This document shows, one piece after another, positions 55,129 through 64,000 of a stretch of DNA of 64,000 bases. The notes below the pieces were generated by a model, which worked only from the letters and a program-made list of their open reading frames with translations, made no database searches and was not told the origin of the DNA. This stretch comes from an uncultured Acidobacteriia bacterium (GTDB taxonomy: Bacteria; Acidobacteriota; Terriglobia; Bryobacterales; Bryobacteraceae): assembly GCA_903909435.1 (NCBI GenBank), contig CAIVVT010000255.1, forward strand, positions 62,001 through 126,000, given 5' to 3'. The position numbers and the translations under genes are program-made. The number at the start of each line of letters is the position of its first letter. Within the stretch, counting starts at the first letter, position 1.

Positions 55129-58100
55129 TTAGCACGTCGCGGGGACGGGATTGATCCGCCTCAGGATGGTGAACTTGAAAGTCGACCCTTTGCCGATTTC
55201 CGACTCCACCCAGATTCGGCCGCCCTGGCGCTCGACGACCTTCTTGCAGACTGCAAGCCCAATGCCACTGCCGGGGATGTTGCTCCCGTGCAGTCGTTTG
55301 AACATGCCGAACACGCGTTCCGTGTCGTGCAAGTCGATGCCGATGCCGTTGTCCCGCACCGCGAACATCCAGCCTTCCGCCACTTTCTCCGCCCAGACAT
55401 GAATTCCAGGCGTTTCCGTGCTGCGGTACTTGATCGCATTGGAGATCAGATTCTGGAACAGTTGCATCAACAGCACCTCTTCCGCGACCACGGTTGGCAA
55501 CTCATCCGAGGTTATGATCGCGCCGCTCTGCCCGATGGCCACCTGCAAGTTCAGCAGTGACTTGGCGAGAACCGCGCCGCAATCGACGGCTACCAGCCCG
55601 TCCAACTTGCGCTCGGTCAGCTCCCAATAGGCCAGCAACGCTTTGAGCAGGGCTTCGATCCGCAGCGCACCCTGCACGGCGTAGGCAATGTACTGATCCG
55701 CTTCTTTGCCGAGCTTTCCGGAATACTCGCGCCCAAGCAACTCGCTGAAGTTCACAACCATCCGCAGGGGCTCCTGCAAGTCGTGCGTCAGGGCATAGGC
55801 GAAATTCTGAAGTTCGGCGTTGGTCGTGCTCAGCGCGGCCTCGGCTTGTTTGCGAACAGTAGCATCCTCAATCGCCAGCAAGATCGTTCGGGCTTGTGCA
55901 TTCGGATTGAAGACCTCGCTGGCATTCAACAGCATCACCTTCCGGCCGACGTGTTCGAACTCGTGCGTCACCTCGAAGTCCCGGAAAGTCGAGTGCGCGG
56001 GGAGTATGTTCTCCAGCAGTTCGCGCAGCTTCGGGATGTTCCACTGTCCGTTCCCAACGTCGTAGATCAGGCGATTCTCGGTGTCGTCTTTGGAGACGTG
56101 GAAGGTCTCGTAAAACGACTTGTTCGCTTTTAGAATCTGTAAGTTCTGGTCCAGTGTCACCAGCGGCTCACGCACCGTTTCGACAATCGCCTCGGCGAAG
56201 TCGAGACCGCGCTTGGCGGCATCGATATCGATGAACATCAGCACGGCGCCGTCGGGCTTGCCGTCGTGGCCAACCGAAGGCAGAATGCGCAGCGAATACC
56301 AGCGGCCGTAGGGATCGCGCACGTCGCGCGGTTTGCGGCTTCCTCCCCCCATCGCCTCCAGCAGAAGCCGCCGCAGTTCGGGCAACTCCATTTGCGGCTG
56401 AAGGTCGGTGATGGAGCGCCCGACGTCGGAAGGAATCAGATTGAGCAGCGGCTCCATGGATCGCGTAAAGCGGCGGATGCGCAAATCCCTGCCGACCATA
56501 ACCAGTGGAATGCTGATACTCTCCAGCAGGCTTGTCAGGTCCCGGTTGACCTCGTTCAACTCCACGTTGCTGGACTTTAGGTTTTCGTTGATCGTGTTCA
56601 GCTCTTCGTTAGCCGACTCGAGTTCCTCCTGGGCGGTCTCCAGTTCCTCGTTGCCCGCCTGAGCTTCTTCGTTGGCGGCTTTGAGCTCCTCCAGCGTGGT
56701 AGCCTTATCCTCCACTATCGACTGCAGGTACTCCTTCGTCGCGGCCAGTTCGCGCCGCAGCCGGGCACCGCTTTCCGCCTCGCCTTTCGCTGGTTTGCGC
56801 TTCGTCCGCAAGCCGGGCGCCTGAACGAGATCCTCGAACAACACCAGAAAATACCGCTTGTTCGCCGAGAATGAGCCCTTGAACGGGATCACCTTGATCG
56901 AAACTTCGACCAGTCGGCCATCGCCCTCGATCCGGAAGCCGTCTTCGCTGGCCGGGGCATTCCGCTGCCGGGCAGATCTGACTGCTTTTCCGAGGCCCGG
57001 AATCAAGCCTTCACGCACCATTTTGAGCAGGTTTTGAGACGGCACGCCCTGCGACAATTCGAGGTACGCCGAGGTGTGCCCGCGCACTTGAACGACGTTC
57101 AGATCGTCATCCACCACTGCGCCGGGAGGACCGTGCTCCGCCAGCACCAGGCGGTCGGCTTCCCGCTGCACGTCCAGCCCAAACCCACCCTCGACCACTT
57201 TCTCCCCGCGCTCGGAGCGATCCTGCGGACGGCGCCTCGTGCTCACATGTGGGGGCAAGACGCCAAAGGCCGGCTTCAAGCTGTAGATCTTGTGGAGCAG
57301 ATCCACCTGATGAAACGAGTCGGAGAGCAAGCCTATGCTTTCCGACGGGCCCAGGATCAGGAACCCGGCGGGCTTCAGGGCATACCGCATGATCGAGAGG
57401 ACCTTGCGCTGCAGGACGGCGCTCAGGTAAATCAGCACGTTACAGAAGCTGATCAGGTCCAGCTTAGAGAATGGCGGGTCCTGCGACACGTCATGCCGCG
57501 CAAAGACACAGGTATCCCGGATGCTCTTGGCAATCTGATAACCGTGTTCGGAGCGCGTGAAGAAGCGGGCCAGGCGCTGCGGCGAGACGTGCGTCAGTGC
57601 GCCTTCCGTGTATCTTCCCGCACGACCTTTTTCAATCGCGTTTTCGCTGATGTCGGTTGCAAAGACCTCGAACGGCAAGCCGAGTCCGGCTTGCTCCAGG
57701 AACTCCACCAGGCAGATGGCGATGGAGTAGGCTTCCTCGCCGGTGGAACATCCCGGAACCCAGATTCGGATGGGGTCCTGCGATGGCCTGTTCTCAATCA
57801 GCGCGGGCAGCACCGTCTTCTTCAGCTGTTCCAAAACCTCAGGCTCCCGGAAGAAGGCGGTGACTGTGATGAAACAGTCTTCGCATAACTCATTAGCTTC
57901 CTGGTGATTCCGCTCGAGTTCCCGGACGTAGTCCTGAAGCGTGGCGAAACCGCGCAGCATCATGCGGCGCCTGATGCGCCGGTGCAGCGTGCTGTGTTTG
58001 TAGTTTGTGAAATCCACTCCGGTGACGCCGCGCAGTATCCGGAATATCTTCCTGAGTTCCGCCTCAGTCCCCGATGCCACCAACTCAGTACGCTCGCCCA

Positions 58101-58830
58101 GCAGATCTGAGCCGATCGCGATTGCCGCCAGCCGGCGTGCAATCCCTGCCGGAGGCAACTCATAATCCACCACGCCGGCCTCGATGGCGCTTCCCGGCAT
58201 AGACTCGAACTTGGCGGTCTGCCGTTCTTGCGCGAACGTGGCGCCGCCTGCCGCTCTGATCGCCTTCAGGCCGATTGTTCCATCCGTGGCGGTGCCGGAG
58301 AGCACGACCCCCGTGGCCTGGCTGCCCTGATCCGCCGCCAGGGCAATCATGAAAACATCAACCGGCATGTTGCAGCCGCTGCCCGGCCGCGGAGTGGTCT
58401 GCAGCACCCCTTTGGAGATACCCAGGTTGCACTTCGGCGGAATCACGTAGACGTGATTCGCTTCGGCGCGGGTGGCGTCTTTGAGTTCCAGGACGGGCAT
58501 TTTGCAGCCTCTAGCCAGTAACACCGGCAGATGGCTGGGACTGTTCGGATCGAGATGCTGGATCAACACGAATGCCAGGCCTGTATCCTCCGGCAAATTG
58601 CTCAGGAACTCGGTGAACGCCTCCAGTCCTCCTGCGGACGCCCCCACGGCGACGATGCGGGGAGGAATGGTCGCCTCGACTTCATCAACGGCTACCGGAA
58701 CCGCACTTTCCGCCGGCGTTGCGTTATTCTCCGGCTTGCCTATTTGCCGCTTCGGGCGGGGCGACTTGCCAGGCTTACGCTTGCCTGATTCTATGTTTGA
58801 GGGCAAAATCTCACTTCTCTCCACGGCCAA
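55129..58830 (-). CDS. CheB-CheR-PAS-histidine kinase fusion protein
   Basis: A 1233-residue soluble signalling protein. A CheB methylesterase lies at about 55-245 (VGASAGGLEAF, then SGTATDGT). A CheR methyltransferase follows at about 255-510 (STLHRRIRRRM, FFREP, VPGCSTGEEAYSIA). A long coiled coil (about 690-770, EELETAQEELESANEELN) comes next. One or two PAS domains (about 780-1010, LVMVGRDLRIRRFTRSM) are followed by a phytochrome-type kinase with THDLQEPLRMVVNF (H near 1015), [19 protein letters not shown] and GSGIGLAVCKKVVERQ. No chemoreceptor or CheA is nearby. The start is uncertain: TTG 58830, GTG 58824 or a later codon, none with a clear ribosome binding site. Confidence 0.93.
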   Translation of the reverse strand: MAVERSEILPSNIESGKRKPGKSPRPKRQIGKPENNATPAESAVPVAVDEVEATIPPRIVAVGASAGGLEAFTEFLSNLPEDTGLAFVLIQHLDPNSPSHLPVLLARGCKMPVLELKDATRAEANHVYVIPPKCNLGISKGVLQTTPRPGSGCNMPVDVFMIALAADQGSQATGVVLSGTATDGTIGLKAIRAAGGATFAQERQTAKFESMPGSAIEAGVVDYELPPAGIARRLAAIAIGSDLLGERTELVASGTEAELRKIFRILRGVTGVDFTNYKHSTLHRRIRRRMMLRGFATLQDYVRELERNHQEANELCEDCFITVTAFFREPEVLEQLKKTVLPALIENRPSQDPIRIWVPGCSTGEEAYSIAICLVEFLEQAGLGLPFEVFATDISENAIEKGRAGRYTEGALTHVSPQRLARFFTRSEHGYQIAKSIRDTCVFARHDVSQDPPFSKLDLISFCNVLIYLSAVLQRKVLSIMRYALKPAGFLILGPSESIGLLSDSFHQVDLLHKIYSLKPAFGVLPPHVSTRRRPQDRSERGEKVVEGGFGLDVQREADRLVLAEHGPPGAVVDDDLNVVQVRGHTSAYLELSQGVPSQNLLKMVREGLIPGLGKAVRSARQRNAPASEDGFRIEGDGRLVEVSIKVIPFKGSFSANKRYFLVLFEDLVQAPGLRTKRKPAKGEAESGARLRRELAATKEYLQSIVEDKATTLEELKAANEEAQAGNEELETAQEELESANEELNTINENLKSSNVELNEVNRDLTSLLESISIPLVMVGRDLRIRRFTRSMEPLLNLIPSDVGRSITDLQPQMELPELRRLLLEAMGGGSRKPRDVRDPYGRWYSLRILPSVGHDGKPDGAVLMFIDIDAAKRGLDFAEAIVETVREPLVTLDQNLQILKANKSFYETFHVSKDDTENRLIYDVGNGQWNIPKLRELLENILPAHSTFRDFEVTHEFEHVGRKVMLLNASEVFNPNAQARTILLAIEDATVRKQAEAALSTTNAELQNFAYALTHDLQEPLRMVVNFSELLGREYSGKLGKEADQYIAYAVQGALRIEALLKALLAYWELTERKLDGLVAVDCGAVLAKSLLNLQVAIGQSGAIITSDELPTVVAEEVLLMQLFQNLISNAIKYRSTETPGIHVWAEKVAEGWMFAVRDNGIGIDLHDTERVFGMFKRLHGSNIPGSGIGLAVCKKVVERQGGRIWVESEIGKGSTFKFTILRRINPVPATC

Positions 58831-59271
58831 CGGACGTCATCACGCTGCGGCGCGCACGTAATCCGACATGCACGCACCAGACCATCCTCGCCCGGCTATC
58901 AGCATCGGCCCGGCTCCGAGGCCGGCCGCCGTCACTGCTGCCTCGATCATGTCACGTGGGAACTTGCTGCGTGTCTGCTCACCGGCTCGGACGGCGTCCT
59001 CTTCATAGGAAGCCGAAGCCGCCGCTTGCCGCTCCGATTTCCCATTTGGACGAATGCTGTGGATTCCAGGCGCGAAGCGTGGTAAGAAAGAGTTGAGCTG
59101 CTGAGAACCGCAAGAGTATCGCTTGTGCGTGCCAGCGTTTCGCCAGCAACACCAACTTCGTCGCTCCTCGCTCATAGACCTTTCCGGGAGTAGCTTCTCC
59201 AGCCCGTCCCAGATTTCCGCGAAACAGCGAGCGACGATTCGATTGACAGCAAGCGAAGGAGTTCATCCTGC
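58831..59271. other. 440-bp gap with an unassigned minus-strand frame
   Basis: No established gene. A minus-strand frame (58840-59175, up to 111 codons) ends with FPRDMIEAAVTAAGLGAGPM and has fairly GC-rich third positions, so a small gene or a decayed remnant upstream of the CheB-CheR gene cannot be excluded. I see no start signal for it. The right end provides AAGGAG for the zinc-ribbon gene. Confidence 0.4.
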
Positions 59272-59766
59272 ATGGACGGTGACCGCAAGTATAGGCAGAG
59301 CGGCTATATGGATTCCTCTGGCTCCAGAGATAGCCAGCCCTCGCGCGACGGGAAACCCAAGCCCAAAGGGCCCAAACCGCCGATAGACGTCACCGGCCCC
59401 CGGTTGCCACGGCTGGTTGAGAACGTGACGGCCTCCCGTTGTTACAGTTGCGCCACGACGCTTCCTGGCGACCTGGATTTCAGCGGCAACTGCCCCAAGT
59501 GCAACGCCGCTCTCCACTGCTGCAAGCAATGCAGTTGGTTTGAGCCTTCGACGCGTTTCCAATGCACGAAGCCCATTAAGGAACGCATCGCGATCAAGGA
59601 CGCCGCCAACTCGTGCGAATTCTTTCGCGCCCGGGTTACCGTCGCTCGCGACAGCGCTCCGGCGGGTCCGGTGCTGCGGCAGCCGTTCGCCAACGGCCAG
59701 CAAATCGCCGCGCCGAAAACGGCCAACGACGCGCGTATCGCGTTCGACAATCTATTCAAGAAATAG
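59272..59766 (+). CDS. Small zinc-ribbon-like protein
   Basis: A 164-residue cytosolic-looking protein with two CxxC-type knuckles, SRCYSCATTLP and GNCPKCNAALHCCKQCSWF, and further cysteines near QCTKPI and NSCEFF. They probably bind one or two zinc ions. The N-terminal 45 residues are Pro/Lys-rich and likely disordered; the C-terminus ends DARIAFDNLFKK. AAGGAG lies 10 nt before the ATG; a second ATG at 59308 is possible. Function unknown; it is followed by the alcohol dehydrogenase gene. Confidence 0.78.
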   Translation: MDGDRKYRQSGYMDSSGSRDSQPSRDGKPKPKGPKPPIDVTGPRLPRLVENVTASRCYSCATTLPGDLDFSGNCPKCNAALHCCKQCSWFEPSTRFQCTKPIKERIAIKDAANSCEFFRARVTVARDSAPAGPVLRQPFANGQQIAAPKTANDARIAFDNLFKK

Positions 59767-59889
59767 AAGGCACGTGCAGCCTGGGACTCGTTGTGGCCAT
59801 TAGGGCGGCCAGCCGGACCGGGAGCTAACCCAGGCGCGGCGGGAGCGAGGACAGGTGCGTGCCAGAGCAGTTTGAGGTTCCACCGGGTT

Positions 59890-60927
59890 ATGGCCGTCGC
59901 CGAACTTTCCGCCCCCCATCAGTTCAGTTTCCGAGAAAACGATCTCGCCGATCCTCCGCCCGGACGAGTCCAGGTGCGCGTGGAGGCGGTTGGAATCTGC
60001 GGCAGCGATCTGCACTACTTCGCCGAGGGGCGCGTGGGCTACACGCAAGCGCGATACCCCATGGTGCTCGGGCACGAGCCCTGCGGGACCGTACTAAAGA
60101 CGGGCCCCGGGGTCAGCGGCTGGGCGGCCGGCGACCGCGTCGCGCTGGAAGCCCCCATTTACTGTTACCACTGCGAGGCCTGTATGACGGGCCGCCACAA
60201 CCTGTGCGAGAACGGCACGTTCATGAGTTCTCCCGAGGAGCCGGGGTTCTTCCGCGACCGGGTGAACCTGCCGGCGGTCAGCCTGGTGCCGCTGCCCGGC
60301 AACCTGAGTTTCATTGATGCCACCATCTGGGAGCCGCTCGGCATCATCCTGCACTCCTTCCGTTTCGCCGAGCCGAAACTCGGCGAGACAGCCGCCGTCT
60401 TCGGCGCAGGCCCGATCGGCCTGACGACCATTGCCGCCTTGAAGCTGGCCGGCATCAGCCGGATCTGGTGCGTCGAGCCCGTCGCACACCGCCGTGAGCT
60501 CGCGCTCGCGCTGGGCGCCGACGAGGCGATCGACCCCCATCAGGCCGACCCCGTGGCGGAAGTTCTAGCCGCAACGCGCAAACGCGGCGTGGACCTGGCG
60601 ATCGATTGCGCAGCCAAGCAAGACAGTATCAACCAGGCCGTGCGCATGACTCGCACAGCGGGTCGCGTACTGGTGACGGCTGTGCCGTCAGAGATCCTGG
60701 TGCCGATCGAGTTCCACGTCATCCGGCGCAAGGAATTGAACTTTTACACCTCGCGGCGTGCCAACCACACCGGCCATGCGGCCGTCGAGATGCTGTCGCA
60801 GTTCCCTGCCCGCTTCACCACGATGGTGACACACCGGATGGGCCTGAACGAGGTCCAGAAGGCCTTTGAGATGCTCGAGAGCTACTCCGACGGCGTCGGC
60901 AAGATCGTAGTTGTCCCGGAGCGTTAG
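59890..60927 (+). CDS. Zinc-dependent medium-chain alcohol/polyol dehydrogenase
   Basis: A 345-residue dehydrogenase of the sorbitol/threonine dehydrogenase group. The catalytic zinc ligands are in GICGSDLHYF and the GHEPCG box. The structural zinc site is YCYHCEACMTGRHNLC (four cysteines). The NAD-binding loop is VFGAGPIGL, followed by VEPVAHRR, suggesting NAD rather than NADP. The substrate is probably a polyol or sugar. The ATG at 59890 is chosen for family length; upstream frame to 59791 is Ala/Gly/Pro-rich and unlikely. It converges with the ROK kinase, the stops overlapping by 4 bp. Confidence 0.92.
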   Translation: MAVAELSAPHQFSFRENDLADPPPGRVQVRVEAVGICGSDLHYFAEGRVGYTQARYPMVLGHEPCGTVLKTGPGVSGWAAGDRVALEAPIYCYHCEACMTGRHNLCENGTFMSSPEEPGFFRDRVNLPAVSLVPLPGNLSFIDATIWEPLGIILHSFRFAEPKLGETAAVFGAGPIGLTTIAALKLAGISRIWCVEPVAHRRELALALGADEAIDPHQADPVAEVLAATRKRGVDLAIDCAAKQDSINQAVRMTRTAGRVLVTAVPSEILVPIEFHVIRRKELNFYTSRRANHTGHAAVEMLSQFPARFTTMVTHRMGLNEVQKAFEMLESYSDGVGKIVVVPER

Positions 60928-61781
60928 CGCGGTTCGAGTGCGAGTGCCAGCGCGCCCCACAGCACGCTGTCGTCGCCGAGTTCGGCGGGAACCACATCAA
61001 TGCGGGCGCGCGACCAGGCGGTGATGCGGCGGCGCAGTTCCTCGCGCAGCGGCACGAACAACGTGTCGCCTGCCTTGGCGATGCCTCCGCCAATCACGAT
61101 CCGGGCCGGGTTGAGCAGCATGATGGCGGCTTTCAACCCCAGGGACAAATCGACCGCGTAGCGGCGCACAAACTCCGGGTCGCGCAGCAGTTCGACCACG
61201 GGCTTGCCGTTGTCGCGCTCCAGCCATAGCCCGCAGCACATGCGTTCGAAACAACCGTTGGCGCCGCACAGGCAGTCCGGCCCGTCCGGGCGGATGGTCA
61301 TGTGCCCAATCTCACCGCCGTAAGAGTCCGCGCCGCGATGCACGCCGTGCTCGGTGAGAATGCCTCCGCCGATGCCCGTCGAGAGAGTCATGTAAAACAG
61401 CGGGCGGTAGCCCTTCCCCGCCCCAAACAGGCCTTCGCCGAGCGCCCCTACGTTGGCGTCGTTATCCATACAGACGGGAACCTGCAGTTCTTGCCTGAGC
61501 CACTGCACCAGGTCGAAACCCTCCCAGCCGCCCACATGCGTGGACAGGACAACCTGCTGCGTGGCGAAGTCAACCGGGCCGCCAAAGCCCACGCCCACAC
61601 GGTCGAAAGCGGCATTCCACGCGGCGGAAATCTCGCGAATCCGCCGCGTCATCCACTGCGGCCCGCCGGTGCGGTCGGTAGCCTCGGAGACACGGTGCGA
61701 CATCCTCCAGACCGAATCCGACAACTCGAAGCGGGCGACGGTGAATTTCGTCCCACCGATGTCAATGGCTAGAACCGGCAC
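60924..61781 (-). CDS. ROK-family sugar kinase
   Basis: A 285-residue ROK kinase, likely a glucokinase or N-acetyl-sugar kinase in the cytosol. It has the phosphate loop LAIDIGGTKFTVA, MDNDANVGALGE with the catalytic aspartate, LSTGIGGGI, GGEIGHM and the zinc motif CLCGANGCFE. It has no DNA-binding domain, so it is an enzyme and not a repressor. The start is GTG at 61781 with AAGGAGGG 5 nt upstream. Sugar choice (glucose, fructose, GlcNAc or ManNAc) cannot be set from sequence. Confidence 0.93.
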   Translation of the reverse strand: MPVLAIDIGGTKFTVARFELSDSVWRMSHRVSEATDRTGGPQWMTRRIREISAAWNAAFDRVGVGFGGPVDFATQQVVLSTHVGGWEGFDLVQWLRQELQVPVCMDNDANVGALGEGLFGAGKGYRPLFYMTLSTGIGGGILTEHGVHRGADSYGGEIGHMTIRPDGPDCLCGANGCFERMCCGLWLERDNGKPVVELLRDPEFVRRYAVDLSLGLKAAIMLLNPARIVIGGGIAKAGDTLFVPLREELRRRITAWSRARIDVVPAELGDDSVLWGALALALEPR

Positions 61782-61805
61782 TGCTGCCCTCCTTGCTTCG
61801 GCCGC

Positions 61806-62477
61806 TCACATCCAGTATTCCCAACGGCGCGTGAGGATCACAAATGCGGCCAGCGCGGCGTTCGTAACGCCGTGAGCCAGAATCAGATCCCCCAGGCTCC
61901 GGGATCGAATCGCCCACCAGTTGTAAACGAGGCCCGCAGCCAGACCAACCTCCCAATACGGGCCATGTTCAAAAGCAAAGAACAGGGCGGTGAAACAGAA
62001 CGCACGGAGCTGGTAAGTGCCAATTGGAACGGAAAGAAAATCGTCCTCAATCAGCCAGCGCATCAACCACCCGCGCCAGAAGATCTCCTCGACGACTGCC
62101 ACCACCGTGGAGGCGCGCAGCACGCGCAGAGCCAGGTCCAGGGGATTGCGCAGGCTTTCCGGGGGCATGGAGACGTTCAGCCGGCCAAACACCGAATTCT
62201 GGAACACCCAGTGCGAGCGCCAGCCGGGGATCAACAAGTCCGGGGCCACCCAGAGGGCGAAGACGGCCAGGCCCAGCAAAATGCTGGCGACGGGCCGCTG
62301 CACGTGGAACCTGGGCAACGAGCGCCAGTAGTAAGCCAGCGCCAGAGCAGGCAGGATGAGGCGCACCAACAACTCCCAGCGTGCGGGCAGAGCGAGAGCC
62401 GCCGAGAGAGGGATCAGGACTACGAACAGCGCGAATGGAACGACGAACGGTAATGCTTTTCGGTTCAGGCAGGGCAC
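61806..62477 (-). CDS. CPBP (CAAX-type) intramembrane protease, PEP-CTERM-associated type
   Basis: A 223-residue membrane protein with about six to seven helices. It keeps the ABI/CPBP motifs: VVEEIFWRGWLMRWL (EExxxR), FAFEHGPYWEVGL and AHGVTNAAL. The sequence FWRGWLMRWLIEDDFLSVPIGTY closely recalls the CAAX-related family that accompanies exosortase/PEP-CTERM systems (TIGR03008, from memory). It would cleave a membrane substrate or help process one. The start is a GTG at 62477 with no clear ribosome binding site. It lies 48 bp after the TPR gene. Confidence 0.82.
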   Translation of the reverse strand: MPCLNRKALPFVVPFALFVVLIPLSAALALPARWELLVRLILPALALAYYWRSLPRFHVQRPVASILLGLAVFALWVAPDLLIPGWRSHWVFQNSVFGRLNVSMPPESLRNPLDLALRVLRASTVVAVVEEIFWRGWLMRWLIEDDFLSVPIGTYQLRAFCFTALFFAFEHGPYWEVGLAAGLVYNWWAIRSRSLGDLILAHGVTNAALAAFVILTRRWEYWM

Positions 62478-62525
62478 TCCTGTCGCGAAGGAATGGAAGA
62501 CAGCATGAAGTCAGGTCGACTGGGC

Positions 62526-64000
62526 TCAGTGGAGCTTTGCCAGCATCTCCTTGATCTTCGGCTCATCGTCCTTAACCGGTTTCAGCAGCAGCGCAGTTTG
62601 CAAAGACTGTTTTGCGCCGGGCAAGTCCCCTTTCATGAACTGCGCCATGCCGAGATGGTAGCGGTACTCGGCATTGCCCGGATTGCGCTTCGCCAGGTCT
62701 TTGAAGATGCCCAGGGCATTATCGGCGAGCTTCTTCTTGAGGTAGACCCAGCCGAGTGTGTCGGCTACGTCGTCCTTGTTCGGCATCTGTTGCTTGGCCC
62801 GGGTCGCGTAGGTCAGGGCCCGGTCCAGATCCCGCCCATCCTCGGCCAACAGGAAGGCCAGGTTGTTCAACGCCACGGGGTCGTTGGCGTTGGCCTTCAG
62901 AACGTTCTCGTAGTACGGCACTGACTCGCGGTGCATTCCCGCAGCCTCATAGGTCAGTCCGAGTTGCAGGTTAGCCATCGCATCAGTGGGCGCGAGCGCC
63001 TGCCCCTGGCGGAGCATCTCAATGGCCTGTTGGAGTTGGCCCATCTGGCGCAGAGTCTCACCGAGGCGCATGTAGAGCTCGAAGCTCTTAGGCTGAAGTT
63101 CGATCAGCTTGCGATATTCCCGTTCTGCAAGCGGGAGGTCACCCGTGCGCAGCGCGTAGGTGGCGACAGCAAATCGCAGCGCCTGGTTATTGGGCGACTT
63201 TTGAGATTGCTGCTGCAACAACTCCACAGCCTGCTTGCCACGACCGGTGTTGAGCAGAACATCAGCGGTTGCAAAGTTCAAACGAGGGTCGTCGGGATGC
63301 TTCTCGAGGAGCTTCCGGAATATCTTCTCCGCCTCCGGATACTTGCGATCGGCGTAATTGACGAGCGCCAACTGAAACTGCAGATCCGCGGCATCGGGGA
63401 ACTTCACGAGTTCCTGTTCAAGCTCGGTGCGCGCCTGAATCAAATTGCCTGAGTTGATTTGGGCATTGGCCTTGATCGCCATGGCGAGCACGCTGGCGGG
63501 GTTGGTCTCCAGCGCGAGATTGGCGACCTCGATGGCGCGCGCGAAATCCCGCTGCGCCAGAGTTACCTGAGCCATTCCGAGTTCAGCGGACAGGAACTTC
63601 GGTCGCTTCATCGCTTCCTGGAACTGCAACTTGGCGGCCGGCAGTTCTCCCCTGGCCTGGTACGCCCTACCCAAATTGAGGTGGACTACCGCGTTGTCGG
63701 GCTGACGAGCCAGCAGCGTCTGCAGATCGTTGATGGCAGCCTGTGTCTTGCCGGCGTCTCCGGTTTCCAGTTCCAGGTTCGCCCGCAACGACAGTGCGCT
63801 GTTGTTCTTCGGATCCTCCTTCAGGATGGCTTGAACCGTCTCCATCGCATCCAGCCGGCGTCCGGTCGCGATCTGGATGAGAGCGATTCTTACCCGATAA
63901 TCATTCGCCTTTGGACCGCCGCGTTTGAATCCTTCGGTGAAGAGACCGAGCGCCTTGTCGTATTCGTGCAGACGGGCATAATAGTCACCGACCTTCATGC
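62526..64000 (-). CDS. Long TPR protein, PEP-CTERM/PrsT-like (partial at the right edge)
   Basis: At least 490 residues of consecutive tetratricopeptide repeats, about twelve or more units, for example AVVHLNLGRAYQARGELPAA, SFELYMRLGETLRQMGQLQQ and ALNNLAFLLAEDGRDLDRAL. The frame is open to the end of the window with no signal peptide at its first visible residues, so the N-terminus is probably outside. The unit spacing and composition match the PEP-CTERM TPR lipoprotein PrsT family and its neighbours, a guess strengthened by the CPBP gene next to it. Such proteins help secrete exopolysaccharide or PEP-CTERM substrates. Confidence 0.82.
   Translation of the reverse strand, partial: MKVGDYYARLHEYDKALGLFTEGFKRGGPKANDYRVRIALIQIATGRRLDAMETVQAILKEDPKNNSALSLRANLELETGDAGKTQAAINDLQTLLARQPDNAVVHLNLGRAYQARGELPAAKLQFQEAMKRPKFLSAELGMAQVTLAQRDFARAIEVANLALETNPASVLAMAIKANAQINSGNLIQARTELEQELVKFPDAADLQFQLALVNYADRKYPEAEKIFRKLLEKHPDDPRLNFATADVLLNTGRGKQAVELLQQQSQKSPNNQALRFAVATYALRTGDLPLAEREYRKLIELQPKSFELYMRLGETLRQMGQLQQAIEMLRQGQALAPTDAMANLQLGLTYEAAGMHRESVPYYENVLKANANDPVALNNLAFLLAEDGRDLDRALTYATRAKQQMPNKDDVADTLGWVYLKKKLADNALGIFKDLAKRNPGNAEYRYHLGMAQFMKGDLPGAKQSLQTALLLKPVKDDEPKIKEMLAKLH

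Noticed and set aside
58840-59175. A possible 111-codon gene upstream of the CheB-CheR fusion
   Set aside because: Third positions are fairly GC-rich and the end reads plausibly, but there is no start signal or family match, so it is only noted in the gap entry.

Overview
The window reads as chromosomal DNA of a GC-rich diderm bacterium. It carries lpxC (lipid A synthesis), TonB- and TolC/RND-type envelope proteins and many exported proteins. The mix of families points to Acidobacteriota, probably the Solibacter/Bryobacter lineage: S53 peptidases, an M13 peptidase, PEP-CTERM proteins, Tat-exported aldo/keto reductase with DUF362, FecR/Trp-rich proteins, and large hybrid histidine kinases with extracytoplasmic beta-rich repeats. 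That placement is inference from gene content, not from a search. I see no rRNA, tRNA, CRISPR array, intact insertion sequence or prophage.

Left part (1-11212): a long minus-strand run. A TPR protein is translationally coupled to an O-antigen-ligase-type membrane protein and followed by a secreted M13 peptidase. Then comes the conserved yceD-rpmF-plsX cluster, with a DsbD-like gene running off the left edge where fabH often sits. A hybrid histidine kinase (7610-10231) faces lpxC.

Middle left (11213-25374): polA with an apparently dead proofreading domain, a c-type cytochrome, a TPR protein, a YprB-like DEDD exonuclease, then about 1 kb of intergenic DNA with a diverged 140-bp duplication that may encode short peptides. 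Next are a FecR/Trp-rich protein, a PEP-CTERM protein, a short S53 peptidase, a HAD phosphatase and an M48 peptidase.

Middle (25437-44150): ilvE, nagA, a DUF6599-like secreted protein, a divergent Tat-exported pair (Fe-S aldo/keto reductase and DUF362), an orphan lipoprotein, then a minus-strand set of a nuclease-like UvrC N-terminal paralogue, a Tat TIM-barrel isomerase and a 1312-residue hybrid kinase with two receivers. An AAA+ ATPase, a TonB-like protein with its upstream NarL-type regulator, and rpiB follow.

Right part (44391-64000): a TolC-MFP-RND efflux operon ending in a DUF2892 protein and facing an ArsR repressor. The arsR upstream region holds a near-perfect palindrome placed inside a promoter that would drive a nine-haem cytochrome with two BACON-like domains. 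Further right are an uncharacterised secreted protein, a CheB-CheR-PAS-kinase fusion overlapping a second kinase, a zinc-ribbon protein, a zinc alcohol dehydrogenase facing a ROK sugar kinase, and a CPBP (CAAX-type) protease beside a long TPR protein. The last two look like the edge of an exosortase/PEP-CTERM locus. Short GC-rich palindromes of several kinds (REP-like) sit between genes.
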